A stretch of DNA of 64,000 bases from Occallatibacter riparius (GCF_025264625.1 NZ_CP093313.1:2232001-2296000), one strand, 5' to 3'; counted from the first letter of the stretch, positions 51,261-61,530 are shown. Notes: a model not told the origin generated them from the sequence alone. Made by a program: numbers and translations.

Positions 51261-52946
51261 ATGAAGAAATCTATCAATTCTGGCGTGAGTTGTCGGGCCG
51301 CGAGAGCCATCCTCTCAGTGATCGCGTTGGTTATCGGATCTATGGCGGCCCGGCCCCAGCTTGCAGCCCCGAAGGGCACTTCGGCGGCTCCCACAACGCC
51401 AGCCCAAGCCGAACCCGAGAAGGATCCGCTAGGCCGGACTACGCCTAAGGGCACGATTCTGGGCTTCCTGGCGGCCTCGCACAAGAAGAACTTCGACCTC
51501 GCCGAAGAGTATCTGGACCCTCGCTTCCGCGGAAAGGGATCCGAGGATCTTATCCAGCAATTTGCGGTCGTTCTGGACAAGCGGCTGCCGGCGAAGCTCA
51601 ATCTGATCAGCGATAAGCCGGAAGGGTCCTTGGCTGATCCGCTCAATCCGAACCGCGAGGTCGTGGGGAGGATCGGGACCAGCCAGGGCACGCTTGCAAT
51701 TGCGCTGGAGAGGATTAACGACAAGAAAGCCGGGCAGATTTGGCTTTTCGATGCGGGGACGCTCTCGGCGGTTCCGAAGGTATTCGAGGAGATCAACACC
51801 GCAGGGATCAGCGAGATCATGCCGCAAGCCCTGGTGATTCACGGGTTTCTGGGAATTCCAGCATTCGAATGGATGGTTGTGCTGCTGGGGGTTCCGCTGC
51901 TTTGGCTTGTGGCATTTCTGCTGGATCACGGGCTGCGATGGATTGCCATGCTGATCTGGCGTCGGCGCTCAAGGAACCAGGATGTCGACCGACCAAAGGT
52001 CCTCTCCCAGCCGGGCAGATTGCTGTTTGTCGCGATAGCGATGGGCGCGTTGCGACACTACCTGGGCCTGTCATTGCTGGCGCGGCAGATCTGGTCGGAT
52101 GCGGCTGGTGTGGTCTTTCTTATTGCGCTGACTTGGTTTTTGATCCGGCTGGCCAGGTGGGCCGAAGGGTTCATCAGCCTGCGGCTCAGAAGGCGCAGTC
52201 TGGAAGGCACCGCTTCGATTTTGCGCTTAGGACGCCGACTAGCGGATATCCTCGTCATCTTCTGCGGAGTAATTGGGATTCTTTACCTGTTCGGTGTGAA
52301 CGTGAGCCCTGCGCTGGCCGGACTCGGGGTAGGCGGAATTGCGGTTGCGCTCGCGGCACAAAAGACGCTGGAGAACGTTATCGGGGGCGCGTCGATCATC
52401 CTGGACCAGGCGGTGAATGTCGGAGACACGCTCAAGTTCGGAACTACACAAGGCACGGTGGAGGAGGTGGGCTTGCGGTCGACGCAGGTGAGGACGAGCG
52501 AAAGGACTCTCGTCAGCGTTCCGAACGGGCAGCTTGCGACCGTGCCGATTGAGACGATTTCAGCGCGCGACAAGTTCTGGTTCCATCCGACGTTCGGGTT
52601 GGAGTACGGGACATCCTCCGAGCAGGTGCGGACGATTCTGCAGAATATGAAGGCGGTGCTTGGTTCTCACTCCGCGATCGACCCAAATACGTACCGGGCA
52701 ACGCTGATCGGCTTGGGCACGTACTCGCTAACGGTTGAGGTCTCGGCGTACGTATTCGCGCCTGCGTGGGAGGCTTTCCTTCCAATTCAAGAGGAACTGC
52801 TATTGCGCCTTATGCGGATCATCGAGGAGGCGGGATCGCGCGTGGCGTTGCCTTCGCAGGTGGTGATTCAGGGACGCACAGGGTTGATGCCTGAGAGCAT
52901 CACCGTCGAGAACAAGGGAAGCAACTCGGGATTCGCTAACGGCTAA
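51261..52946 (+). CDS. MscS-type mechanosensitive channel with extra N-terminal domain
   Basis: A 561-aa membrane protein; ATG 51261 is preferred over an upstream TTG. A signal-like helix (residues ~10-28) is followed by an exported ~150-residue domain (GTILGFLAASHKKNFDLAEE). Several helices lead to the pore region (VSPALAGLGVGGIAVALAAQ, then KTLENVIGGASIILDQAVNV), the MscS signature, and a cytoplasmic beta domain (VGDTLKFGTTQGTVEEVGLR, LVSVPNGQLATVPIETIS). It would release solutes during osmotic downshift. The large N-terminal part is longer than MscS proper, like MscM-type proteins. Confidence 0.88.
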   Translation: MKKSINSGVSCRAARAILSVIALVIGSMAARPQLAAPKGTSAAPTTPAQAEPEKDPLGRTTPKGTILGFLAASHKKNFDLAEEYLDPRFRGKGSEDLIQQFAVVLDKRLPAKLNLISDKPEGSLADPLNPNREVVGRIGTSQGTLAIALERINDKKAGQIWLFDAGTLSAVPKVFEEINTAGISEIMPQALVIHGFLGIPAFEWMVVLLGVPLLWLVAFLLDHGLRWIAMLIWRRRSRNQDVDRPKVLSQPGRLLFVAIAMGALRHYLGLSLLARQIWSDAAGVVFLIALTWFLIRLARWAEGFISLRLRRRSLEGTASILRLGRRLADILVIFCGVIGILYLFGVNVSPALAGLGVGGIAVALAAQKTLENVIGGASIILDQAVNVGDTLKFGTTQGTVEEVGLRSTQVRTSERTLVSVPNGQLATVPIETISARDKFWFHPTFGLEYGTSSEQVRTILQNMKAVLGSHSAIDPNTYRATLIGLGTYSLTVEVSAYVFAPAWEAFLPIQEELLLRLMRIIEEAGSRVALPSQVVIQGRTGLMPESITVENKGSNSGFANG

Positions 52947-52979
52947 CAATGCTCCCCGCGAGGATGCGCTGGCCAAGGC

Positions 52980-55211
52980 TCAGAAGATTCTGCCGATCTG
53001 GTAGAAGAACTTGTGGTGGCCGCCGGCGCCATAGGAGCCGCCAACAGCGATTGGGCCGATCATAGTTTTGATGACCATTGCGCCGGCCGCATCGACTGGA
53101 TGAGCGTTGTCCGCCGTCCGGCGATCTACTGTTCCACCTTCGGCCAGAGCCAAGAAATATGCCCGGTCGCCCACAAATGGCGGCAGTCGGAATAGGTTGC
53201 GCAGGTAGCCGGCCTTGAAGATCAGGTATTGATCGGTTGGGAACTCATTGCTGCCATAGGCCAGCAAATCCGGTATTCCGCCGAGGAAGAAGGGAGGCAC
53301 GCCGCCCTGATCGTGAGAGAAGTTCGTTCCGCCGTCTCCGGCCAGCACCAGCGAGGAGAAGCTGTTGATCGGCTGGAACCTCGTGGAGCGGAGTTCGCCG
53401 GTCGGAAAGCCTTCGGTTGAGCCGGGGTTAGCGTCGAACCAGTTAAATGCCGATTGCACCAGGGTGCCGCGGTGGGGCATCACGGGGTCGTCTGTGCCGA
53501 TGAGCTGATATTTGAGGGATGTGGCTCCGACGCGGCCAGTCGGTTCGCCGAAGGGGTCTGTGGCTGTAGTTGCTACGAAGTTTTGCCTGGCGGCTTGATA
53601 ACCAATACGCAGTTGTCCACTTCGCCCGAAAGTGTATCCGAAGTCGAAGTTGCCGCCGAACTCGCGGTTTCGATACTCCGCGTAAAGTTCCTGATGGTTG
53701 TAAAAGCTCTCCGTTATGTTCTTTGCGAATGCGGTGGGCTCAATGAACCAGCGATATGCCCTGCCGAAAGGCAGGTAATAGGACGACTGGAATAACGTGT
53801 TGGAACCTATCGTGGCGTCGTTCCGCCACTCCGATCCAAAAGCGCCGAGATCAAAGAAGGTAATCCGACCGCCCACCGTAAATTGCACATGGCGGTACTC
53901 GGAGCCATCGAGGATGATGATGGGCCGAATGGTGGGAGGCGCGTAGGACTTCTCATCCGCATTGATAATGAGGCCGTTCTGGCCATCACGCTGGGTTCCG
54001 CGATAGCCCACACGCGCGTACCGGCCCATGCCCATGATGTTGGTGAGGTCGTCCTCCAGCTTATCGGCATCAATGGGCTTACCGACGACATGCGCGAGGC
54101 TCTTCTCGATGTCTTTGGAGATGCGCGGGTTTGTGCCTTCGACCTCAAGGAAGGCCGGGACCGGGGCGGTCCTCTTCTTCGCGCTGCGCGCGGCCTGGTA
54201 CTGCTGCCATGTTGCGTCATCTACGGCGAAGCGGGTGAGGACCGCAGACTTGGCCGCTGCTGCGTCGTAGCCGGCCTGGATGATCTCTGTGTTTTTCTTG
54301 TAGTCAGTGGAGTCGTATTTGGCGAGCGGTACCGATACGAGGACGTCGGCGTTCTCCATGCTGCGAAGTTCGTTCGCAGCGATTACGACAGAGATGGATT
54401 TGCCAAGGACTCCGAATGTACCCAACGGGTCGCCCGCCTGTGTTTTTTGGGTTTCGAGGTGAATGGCGATGATGACTTCTGCGCCCATGTCCTTGGCCAC
54501 ATCGACCGGGAGATTATCGAGTAGGCCGCCATCGACGAATATGTGTTCTTTATCTCGCACGGGCGAGAACACGGCTGGAAGCGACATTGTGGAACGCAGG
54601 GCCATGGCCAGGGAGCCGCTGCGGAAGACATGCTGTTTGCCCGAGACCAACTCGGTGGCGACGCATGCGAACGGCGTTGGGAGTTCGTTGAAGTCGGTGA
54701 CCTGCGAGTAAGGCAGCGCGATGCGATCCAATACGAGCCCGACGGAGTTGCCGGCATTCAAGCCTTCCGGGAAGGCGACGCCCTTCTTGAGACCGAACTC
54801 GAGATAATTCGGGTAATCCTCCGCGTCTTCCTTACGTCGGTAGGCGAGTTCTCGGTAGGGGATGTCGTCTCGCATGATCTGATCCCAATCCATGTTGGTG
54901 ATCAGAGCTTTCATCTCGGCAGGTGAGGAGCCAGTCGCATAGAGGCCGCCGACCAGGCCGCCCATGCTGGTACCCGCGACGTAGTGCGCGGGGATGTGGT
55001 GTTCCTCAAGCCAGGTGATCACGCCGATGTGCGCCAAACCAAGAGCGGCGCCGCCTTCAAGCACAAGGCCGATGCGAGGCTGCTTGCCAGAAGAGGGCTG
55101 TGCGTCTGCGGAAGTCTGCGCGCCCGCGGACTGAGGTGTTTGTGGGAATGCCAACGTGCTCGACAGCGCAACCGCAGCGAACACCCGCCAGGACCAGGAC
55201 GCGGTGCACAT
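52980..55211 (-). CDS. Patatin-like phospholipase with a BamA-type beta-barrel
   Basis: A 743-aa protein; ATG 55211 gives a signal peptide (VFAAVALSSTLAFPQT) and the longer frame is non-coding. The patatin domain has the oxyanion motif GLVLEGGAALGLAHIGVI, nucleophile Ser82 in GTSMGG, and the Asp of FVDGGLLDNLP. A POTRA-like segment (residues ~320-400) and a C-terminal 16-strand-type barrel (FDLGAFGSEWRNDATIG, FGYTFGRSGQLRIGYQ) follow. This PlpD-like architecture exports or displays a lipase at the outer membrane. No lipobox. It points away from the efflux operon. Confidence 0.88.
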   Translation of the reverse strand: MCTASWSWRVFAAVALSSTLAFPQTPQSAGAQTSADAQPSSGKQPRIGLVLEGGAALGLAHIGVITWLEEHHIPAHYVAGTSMGGLVGGLYATGSSPAEMKALITNMDWDQIMRDDIPYRELAYRRKEDAEDYPNYLEFGLKKGVAFPEGLNAGNSVGLVLDRIALPYSQVTDFNELPTPFACVATELVSGKQHVFRSGSLAMALRSTMSLPAVFSPVRDKEHIFVDGGLLDNLPVDVAKDMGAEVIIAIHLETQKTQAGDPLGTFGVLGKSISVVIAANELRSMENADVLVSVPLAKYDSTDYKKNTEIIQAGYDAAAAKSAVLTRFAVDDATWQQYQAARSAKKRTAPVPAFLEVEGTNPRISKDIEKSLAHVVGKPIDADKLEDDLTNIMGMGRYARVGYRGTQRDGQNGLIINADEKSYAPPTIRPIIILDGSEYRHVQFTVGGRITFFDLGAFGSEWRNDATIGSNTLFQSSYYLPFGRAYRWFIEPTAFAKNITESFYNHQELYAEYRNREFGGNFDFGYTFGRSGQLRIGYQAARQNFVATTATDPFGEPTGRVGATSLKYQLIGTDDPVMPHRGTLVQSAFNWFDANPGSTEGFPTGELRSTRFQPINSFSSLVLAGDGGTNFSHDQGGVPPFFLGGIPDLLAYGSNEFPTDQYLIFKAGYLRNLFRLPPFVGDRAYFLALAEGGTVDRRTADNAHPVDAAGAMVIKTMIGPIAVGGSYGAGGHHKFFYQIGRIF

Positions 55212-55316
55212 GATCACACTCTCACGTCCGGTGTTCAGCGGTGCAACTGGAACTACTGACAGAGCTTCAACGACGAACGAGTGGTTAAGAGGAGGCTTGC
55301 CCCAGTCGAAGTGCCG

Positions 55317-55341
55317 AGTGTCAGTCGTTCCGACTGTCACT
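55317..55341. promoter_or_regulatory. Palindromic operator candidate upstream of the efflux operon
   Basis: AGTGTCAGTCG and CGACTGTCACT flank a 3-base centre with one mismatch. It lies in the divergent spacer between the patatin gene and the efflux genes, 97 bases before the adaptor start. Such inverted repeats are typical of TetR- or LysR-type sites, but no regulator gene is adjacent. Confidence 0.5.
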
Positions 55342-55437
55342 TCTCCTAGTTTCGATTCAGTCGATTCTCCCTAACATGAATCGGGTACGCGTGTTGCCTT
55401 TCGGAGAGTAGTAATCGCACGACATCAGGAGTAACCC

Positions 55438-56664
55438 ATGCAAAGCGCGCCTGAGCTATTGAAGCTCGAACGAGCCATCCGGAGCACGGACCGGGTGAAG
55501 CGTCTTGCTCGATCTGCGAGTGATTGCAGAATCGCACTTCTAATTCCGACTCTCGCTGTCCTCATTGCGGCAACCGGCTGCAGAGAAAAGGAGGCGGTTG
55601 CGCCACCTCCCGTGCCGGATGTAGAGGTGACGCAGGTCGTCTCAAAGGACGTGCCTATTTATCACGAGTGGGTTGCGACCCTCGATGGGTACGTCAACGC
55701 GCAGGTACAGCCCGAGGTCACAGGGTACCTGCTCGCGCAGAAGTACCAGGAAGGTACCTTCGTCAAGAAGGGACAGCTCCTCTTTGAGCTGGACCGGCGG
55801 CCGTTTGAAGCGATCGTCAAGCAGACGGAGGGGCAGCTCGCGCAGACTCAAGCGCAATTGTCGAAGACAGAATTGGACGTGGCGCGCGACACGCCACTGG
55901 CGAAGCTGAGCGCGATTCCGCAGGCGCAACTTGATAACGACATCCAGGCCAACGCCGCGGCGAAGGCAGGAGTGGTGGCCGCAGAGGCGCAAGTGGAGCA
56001 GGCAAAACTGAACCTGAACTTTACGAATGTGTATTCGCTGGTGGATGGCATCGCCGGCATGGCGAAGGCGCAGATCGGCGACCTCGTCGGCCCCACGACG
56101 GTTTTGACCACCGTGTCACAGGTGAATCCCATAAAGGCGTACGTATCTCTGAGTGAGCCGGAATACCTGCGCGCGGCGGGTCGTATTAGCAATGCTGTGC
56201 AAGGCAAGATCGATAAGAGAACGGGCGAGCGAAACCTGGACCTGATCCTGGCGGATGGCTCAACCTTTGCGACCAAGGGCTGGCTGGTCTTCGCCGATCG
56301 GCAGGTAGACGAAAAGACCGGAACGATCCGCGTGGCTGGTGCTTTCGACAATCCACAGCTCGTTTTGCGCCCTGGGCAGTTCGGACGGATACGCGCGAAC
56401 ACAACTGTCGCTAAAGACGCAATGCTGGTGCCACAACGCGCGGTGGTTGAGACGCAGGGCCTGTATAGCGTCATGGTCGTGGGCGATGACAACAAGGTCA
56501 GCGTTAGGCCGGTGAAAACAGGAGAACGCATCGGCCAGATGTGGATCATCACCGACGGAGTCAAGCCCGGAGAGAGAGTGATCGTCGAGGGGATACAGAA
56601 GGCTCGCGAAGGCTCCGTAGTGAATCCGAAGGCGGCGGCGGCTGGCAGCAGCGAAGGAGAATAG
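55438..56664 (+). CDS. RND efflux adaptor (membrane fusion protein)
   Basis: A 408-aa periplasmic adaptor linking pump and outer-membrane channel. ATG 55438 follows AGGAG. The N-terminus is a lipoprotein signal with lipobox-like AATGC (Cys ~43). Lipoyl/hairpin segments (QVQPEVTGYLLAQKYQEGTF, QLLFELDRRPFEAIVKQTEG), coiled hairpin residues ~105-180, and beta-barrel part (RPGQFGRIRANTTVAKDAML) are in order. It opens a three-gene operon of AcrAB-TolC type. Confidence 0.92.
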   Translation: MQSAPELLKLERAIRSTDRVKRLARSASDCRIALLIPTLAVLIAATGCREKEAVAPPPVPDVEVTQVVSKDVPIYHEWVATLDGYVNAQVQPEVTGYLLAQKYQEGTFVKKGQLLFELDRRPFEAIVKQTEGQLAQTQAQLSKTELDVARDTPLAKLSAIPQAQLDNDIQANAAAKAGVVAAEAQVEQAKLNLNFTNVYSLVDGIAGMAKAQIGDLVGPTTVLTTVSQVNPIKAYVSLSEPEYLRAAGRISNAVQGKIDKRTGERNLDLILADGSTFATKGWLVFADRQVDEKTGTIRVAGAFDNPQLVLRPGQFGRIRANTTVAKDAMLVPQRAVVETQGLYSVMVVGDDNKVSVRPVKTGERIGQMWIITDGVKPGERVIVEGIQKAREGSVVNPKAAAAGSSEGE

Positions 56665-56667
56665 GCC

Positions 56668-59600
56668 ATGGCGAAGTTCTTTATCCGGCGTCCCATTGTC
56701 GCCATGGTCATCGCAATTCTGATGACCGTTATTGGTCTGATTTCGATGCTGCGTCTTCCCACCGCGCAGTTTCCCAATATTGCTCCACCTGAAATCCAGG
56801 TAAAAGCGACATATCCCGGTGCAGATGCTCTCACTGTAGAGCAGTCGGTTGCGACTCCGATCGAGCAGCAGATGAGCGGCGTCGACAACATGAATTACAT
56901 GTATTCGAATAATGCCAACAATGGTCAGATGACCCTCACGGTCAACTTCGACATTGCCACGGATCCGAATACAGACCAGATTCTGTCGCAGATGCGCACG
57001 AACCAGGCCAACTCCCAGTTGCCGAGCGATGTAATCAACTATGGCGTCACCGTCCAAAAATCTACGGCGGCTCCGCTGATGTTGATTAATCTCTACTCGC
57101 CGAAGGGCACCTACGACAACGTATTCCTGGCCAACTATTCCTATATCAATTTGAATGATCAGCTAACGCGAGTGCCAGGTATTGCCAGCGTCAGCGTATT
57201 CGGCGCTGGGCAATATGCCATGCGCTGCTGGGTACGTCCGGACCAGTTGGCCAAACTCGGGGTCACGATTCCCCAGATGGTGAGTGCGCTGCAAAGCCAG
57301 AACACGGTGAACCCGGCTGGTCAGATCGGCAGCGAACCAGTTCCCAAGGGGCAGAGTTTTACCTATTCGGTGCGTTCACAGGGACGCCTGCCCACGGCAG
57401 AAGAGTTCGGTCAAGTTGTTATCAGAGCGAATTCTGACGGGTCCATCCTGCGACTGAAGGACGTTGCCAGGATTGAGCTTGGTGCCCAGACCTATAACAT
57501 GGTCGGCCGGTACAACGGTCGGCCTGCAGCGGTCGTCGCGGTCTATCAGCTTCCCGGGACTAATGCTGTGAAGGCAGCGCAGGGTGTTCGGGCGCTCATG
57601 CAGGAGGCAAAAACCCGCTTTCCGCAGGATCTCGATTACGACATCGCTCTCGATACGACGCTGGCGGTTACCGAGGGCCTGAAGGAAATTCAGAAGACGC
57701 TTTTCGAAGCGATCGTTCTGGTGATCATCGTTGTTTATATATTCCTGCAGGGCTGGCGAACCACTCTGATCCCCTTGCTCGCAGTGCCCGTATCCCTAGT
57801 CGCCACCTTCATGGTGTTCCCGATTCTCGGATTTTCTGTAAACACCTTGTCGCTGTTCGGAATGGTGTTGGCAATCGGAATCGTGGTGGATGATGCAATC
57901 GTTGTAGTGGAGGCTGTCGAGCACCACATAGAGCATGGCAAGACCCCAACAGAGGCGGCCTACCAGGCTATGGAGGAAGTGTCGGGGCCAGTCGTAGCTA
58001 TCGCGCTGATTTTGACAGCCGTGTTCGTTCCGACCGCATTCATTCCGGGAATCACCGGACGGCTCTATCAGCAATTCGCGATCACGATCGCGATTTCCGT
58101 AATCTTCTCCGCTTTCAACGCGCTCTCGTTGAGTCCCGCGCTTGCAGCGCTGTTGCTTCGGCCGAAGAAGGAATCACGGGGACCTCTGGCCGCCTTCTTC
58201 CGCTGGTTCAATAAGGTGTTTGGGCGTGCGACCGACGGATATGTGAGCCTGTGCGGAGCCTTGATTCGCAAAGCTGCCTTGAGCATGCTGTTGCTCGCAG
58301 GAACGGCAGTGGGCGCCTGGTGGTTTGGCTCGCACTTGCCAAGCAGCTTCCTTCCGGACGAAGACCAGGGCTACGTATTCGCGGGTCTGCAATTGCCCGA
58401 CGCCGCATCCCTTCAGCGCAGCGACGATGCCTCGAAAAAGATCGAAGAGATGATCATGAAGACGCCGGGAGTACGCTCGGTAACGGCTGTGCTGGGGTTC
58501 AGCATGCTCAGCGGCGTCCAGAACACGTACAGCTCTTTCTACTGGATCACGCTCAAGGAATGGTCGGAGAGAAAGGCTCCGGAGGAGCAATATGAGGCAA
58601 TCAAGAAACACCTCGGCGCGCAACTCTCCAAGGTGACAGAGGGCGTGGCGTTTGCCTTCCCGCCGCCTGCTATTCCGGGCGTGGGAACCGCAGGTGGATT
58701 CACATTCATGCTCGAGGACCGCGCAGGAAAGGATCCTGCCTTCCTCGCGGCTAACCTCCAGAAGTTCATGGCAGCCGCGCGGCAAAGATCAGAATTAACT
58801 GGCCTCTTCACTACCGCGTTACCATCCGTGCCGCAGGTCTATGTTGATGTGGACCGACCTCGGGTTATTGCCCAGGGGGTCCAGCTCTCCGATGTTTACA
58901 AGACAATGCAGACATTCATGGGCGGATTGTTCGTCAACTACTTCAACCGCTTCGGACGACAGTGGCAGGTCTACATACAAGCGGATGGAGACTTCAGGAC
59001 GAACGCGGAGAACATTGGACAGTTTTACGTTACCAATAACGAGGGGCAGCCAGTTCCGATGAGCGCAGTAACGAGCGTTCGGCCAACGGCGGGACCGGAG
59101 TTCACTCTTCGATACAACCTATATAGATGTGTGCAAATAAACGGCAGCGCCGCCCCCGGATACAGCTCGTCGCAGGCTCTGACTGCTCTTGAGGAAACGT
59201 TCGCCAAAACGATGCCCGGCGAGATGGGGTTCGACTACACGGGCATGTCGTACCAGGAAAAGAAGGCCGCCCAGGGCGTGTCTCCTGCGGTTATTTTCGG
59301 CATGTCACTCTTCTTCGTGTTCCTGATTCTGGCGGCACAATACGAGAGCTGGTCCCTGCCGTTCAGCGTTTTGCTGGGAACGCCCATCGCAGTATCGGGA
59401 GCTTTCGGATTCCTGTATTTCCGTAATTTTGAAAACAACGTGTACGCGCAGATCGGGCTTGTCATGCTGATCGGCCTGGCTGCGAAGAACGCGATCCTCA
59501 TCGTGGAATTTGCCAAGATGGAGTACGACAAAGGCAAGTCCGCCGAAGAGGCCGCACTGTCGGGTGCCAAGTTGCGACTCAGGCCGATTCTGATGACGGC

Positions 59601-59832
59601 ATTCGCCTTCATTCTCGGATGCGTGCCTCTCTGGGCCGCATCGGGCGCCGGGGCAGTCTCCAGACGGGTGCTGGGCACAGCGGTGATCGGCGGCATGCTG
59701 GCAGCCTCAATTCTGGCGATCTTCCTCATCCCGGTCAGCTTCGACGTCGTCGAGCGCCTCTCGCACATGGGTTCCAAAAAGCACAAAACCACAACAGCCG
59801 AGCCGGTAGCCGTTCATCACGAGGGGGACTAA
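56668..59832 (+). CDS. RND multidrug efflux pump (HAE1 family)
   Basis: A 1054-aa inner-membrane proton-driven pump. It starts MAKFFIRRPIVAMVIAILMT and has twelve predicted helices with two large periplasmic loops. The proton relay in TM4 is preserved (GIVVDDAIVVVEAVE), and a later GLAAKNAILIVEFAKMEYDK holds the TM10 lysine region. AcrB-like motifs FPNIAPPEIQVKATYPGADA and DEDQGYVFAGLQLPD fit the HAE1 group. It starts three bases after the adaptor stop. The substrate range is not predictable. Confidence 0.95.
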   Translation: MAKFFIRRPIVAMVIAILMTVIGLISMLRLPTAQFPNIAPPEIQVKATYPGADALTVEQSVATPIEQQMSGVDNMNYMYSNNANNGQMTLTVNFDIATDPNTDQILSQMRTNQANSQLPSDVINYGVTVQKSTAAPLMLINLYSPKGTYDNVFLANYSYINLNDQLTRVPGIASVSVFGAGQYAMRCWVRPDQLAKLGVTIPQMVSALQSQNTVNPAGQIGSEPVPKGQSFTYSVRSQGRLPTAEEFGQVVIRANSDGSILRLKDVARIELGAQTYNMVGRYNGRPAAVVAVYQLPGTNAVKAAQGVRALMQEAKTRFPQDLDYDIALDTTLAVTEGLKEIQKTLFEAIVLVIIVVYIFLQGWRTTLIPLLAVPVSLVATFMVFPILGFSVNTLSLFGMVLAIGIVVDDAIVVVEAVEHHIEHGKTPTEAAYQAMEEVSGPVVAIALILTAVFVPTAFIPGITGRLYQQFAITIAISVIFSAFNALSLSPALAALLLRPKKESRGPLAAFFRWFNKVFGRATDGYVSLCGALIRKAALSMLLLAGTAVGAWWFGSHLPSSFLPDEDQGYVFAGLQLPDAASLQRSDDASKKIEEMIMKTPGVRSVTAVLGFSMLSGVQNTYSSFYWITLKEWSERKAPEEQYEAIKKHLGAQLSKVTEGVAFAFPPPAIPGVGTAGGFTFMLEDRAGKDPAFLAANLQKFMAAARQRSELTGLFTTALPSVPQVYVDVDRPRVIAQGVQLSDVYKTMQTFMGGLFVNYFNRFGRQWQVYIQADGDFRTNAENIGQFYVTNNEGQPVPMSAVTSVRPTAGPEFTLRYNLYRCVQINGSAAPGYSSSQALTALEETFAKTMPGEMGFDYTGMSYQEKKAAQGVSPAVIFGMSLFFVFLILAAQYESWSLPFSVLLGTPIAVSGAFGFLYFRNFENNVYAQIGLVMLIGLAAKNAILIVEFAKMEYDKGKSAEEAALSGAKLRLRPILMTAFAFILGCVPLWAASGAGAVSRRVLGTAVIGGMLAASILAIFLIPVSFDVVERLSHMGSKKHKTTTAEPVAVHHEGD

Positions 59833-59833
59833 C

Positions 59834-61228
59834 ATGCGCCGCAAGTGGTGGCTTACGTTGTTCGTGCTAGCAGCGGCTGTCGGGTGCAAAATGGGGCCGG
59901 ATTATAGCCGCCCGACGATCTCGACTCCCGATAGTTATCGTGAGCTCGCCCCAGACCAGCAGGCGCAGAACGCGCAGTCGCTTGGGGACGAAAAATGGTG
60001 GGACGTATTCAAGGACGAGGATCTGCAGGGACTAGTCCGCGAAGCCCTCAAGCAAAATTACGACATCCGCATCGCGGCTGAGCGGGTGCTGCAGGCGCAG
60101 GCGGTGGTCGGAATCACACGCGCCGATCAATATCCGTTCATTGGAGCGGGTGCCTCCGCGCTGAACAACCGGATACCAGCGACGAAGATCAACGGCCCGG
60201 TACAGACTGGCCCCATGCAGGTAAATCTTTCGCTCGCCTGGCAGCTGGATTTCTGGGGACAATACCGCAGAGCCACCGAAGCTGCGCGTGCGGAACTCTT
60301 GGCGACCGAATGGGCGAGGAAAGCTGTCATTAGTTCGGTCGTAAGCAATGTTGCGACGGCGTATTTCCAACTACTCGAGCTCGATCTCGAGATGGAGATC
60401 TCATCGCGGACCCTCCAATCGAGAAAAGAGTCGGTCCGGCTGGTGCAAATCAGGCAGACAGGCGGAACTGGATCGCTTCTCGATGTGCGGCAATCAGAAG
60501 AGCTGATGTATACGGCGGCTGCGGCCATACCCTCTCTGGAGCGCCGCATTGCGCAGGAAGAAAACGTCATCAGCATTCTGCTCGGGCGCAACCCAGGAGC
60601 GATTGCGAGATCGCGGAAGCTGGCGGATACACAGATCACGCCGAGCGTTCCTGCAGGATTGCCATCATCGATTTTGGAACGGCGTCCCGACATTCAATCA
60701 ACAGAGCAACGCCTGGTGGCTGCAAATGCGCGGATAGGTGTGGCGAAGGCCGCTTTCTTCCCGCAGATTCAACTCACCGCAGCAGCCGGTTATCAAAGTA
60801 CCGCTCTGACCAGCCTGTTCACCGGGCCGGCGGGATTCTGGACCTTTGGCGCACAACTCGCGCAGCCTATCTTCACCGGCGGGAAACTGCGCTCAAATCT
60901 CCATTTGACTGAGGCGCAGAAAGCGGAGATGGTCCTCAACTACGAACAGGCCATCCAGCAGGCGTTCCGGGAAGTGTCGGATTCGTTGATCGCCTACAAA
61001 AAGAATCAAGAGTTCACCGAGCAGCAGGGATTGCTGACGGCGGCCGCGGTGGATGCAGTCCGTTTGGCGAACGCGCGGTATACGGGCGGAGTCGCCAGTT
61101 ACCTCGAGGTGCTGGACACCGATACGCTCGCTTACGATGCGGAGATCGCTCTGGCGCAGGCGCAGTTGCAGGAGCGCCTCGCCCTGGTGCAGCTCTACAA
61201 CGCCCTGGGGGGTGGCTGGCAGGCATAG
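59834..61228 (+). CDS. Outer-membrane efflux channel (NodT family)
   Basis: A 464-aa TolC-type protein. It starts one base after the pump stop. The lipobox AAVGC gives a lipidated Cys near residue 18. Two OEP repeats are visible (residues ~60-245 and ~265-450) with the helical pattern LKQNYDIRIAAERVLQAQAV, and SSILERRPDIQSTEQRLVAA, which is the NodT signature. Trimerising strands WTFGAQLAQPIFTGGKLRSN follow. It completes the efflux complex. Confidence 0.93.
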   Translation: MRRKWWLTLFVLAAAVGCKMGPDYSRPTISTPDSYRELAPDQQAQNAQSLGDEKWWDVFKDEDLQGLVREALKQNYDIRIAAERVLQAQAVVGITRADQYPFIGAGASALNNRIPATKINGPVQTGPMQVNLSLAWQLDFWGQYRRATEAARAELLATEWARKAVISSVVSNVATAYFQLLELDLEMEISSRTLQSRKESVRLVQIRQTGGTGSLLDVRQSEELMYTAAAAIPSLERRIAQEENVISILLGRNPGAIARSRKLADTQITPSVPAGLPSSILERRPDIQSTEQRLVAANARIGVAKAAFFPQIQLTAAAGYQSTALTSLFTGPAGFWTFGAQLAQPIFTGGKLRSNLHLTEAQKAEMVLNYEQAIQQAFREVSDSLIAYKKNQEFTEQQGLLTAAAVDAVRLANARYTGGVASYLEVLDTDTLAYDAEIALAQAQLQERLALVQLYNALGGGWQA

Positions 61229-61390
61229 CAATTGTGCATAGGGCTTCGCGTTTATCAGCTAGAGAATCATGCTGAAGAGGGACCAACGAGTTCAGGTCGT
61301 TCTGAACGCGCTATCCGGTCTGCGCTCCTACACTTGCAGCCTGACTACCGACACAACCGGTTGATCATGTAATGCGAAGCAGCATTCTCG

Positions 61391-61413
61391 CTGTAAACAC
61401 TGACAGTTTCAGC
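61391..61413. promoter_or_regulatory. Palindromic operator candidate upstream of DUF4136
   Basis: CTGT and ACAG ends with a CTGACAGTTTCA right half. The same CTGACAGTTTCA half recurs at 63930-63941 after the receiver gene, as part of a perfect palindrome. Confidence 0.4.
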
Positions 61414-61471
61414 AAGGAAGTGAAATGCATACTCTTACCTTCGCTGAGGAAGGTTAGTTTCTCTCAAAAAC

Positions 61472-61494
61472 GCGCCGTCAATGATTGACGGCGC
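61472..61494. terminator. Perfect hairpin in the DUF4136 leader
   Basis: GCGCCGTCAA and TTGACGGCGC pair over 10 positions around TGA. Read leftward it is followed by GTTTTTGAG, so it terminates best on the minus strand, where no gene was recognised. Read rightward it is simply a leader hairpin 37 bases before the start. Confidence 0.5.
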
Positions 61495-61530
61495 TCATGA
61501 CGCCAAATGTTACAGAGGAGGCAGAAAGCA

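Larger units (their letters stand above)
61229..61530. other. Spacer with palindrome and hairpin before the DUF4136 gene
   Basis: About 300 bases without a gene. It holds an imperfect palindrome CTGTAAACACTGACAG (61391-61406) and a hairpin (61472-61494); a smaller accttc/gaaggt stem lies near 61437. Confidence 0.6.
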
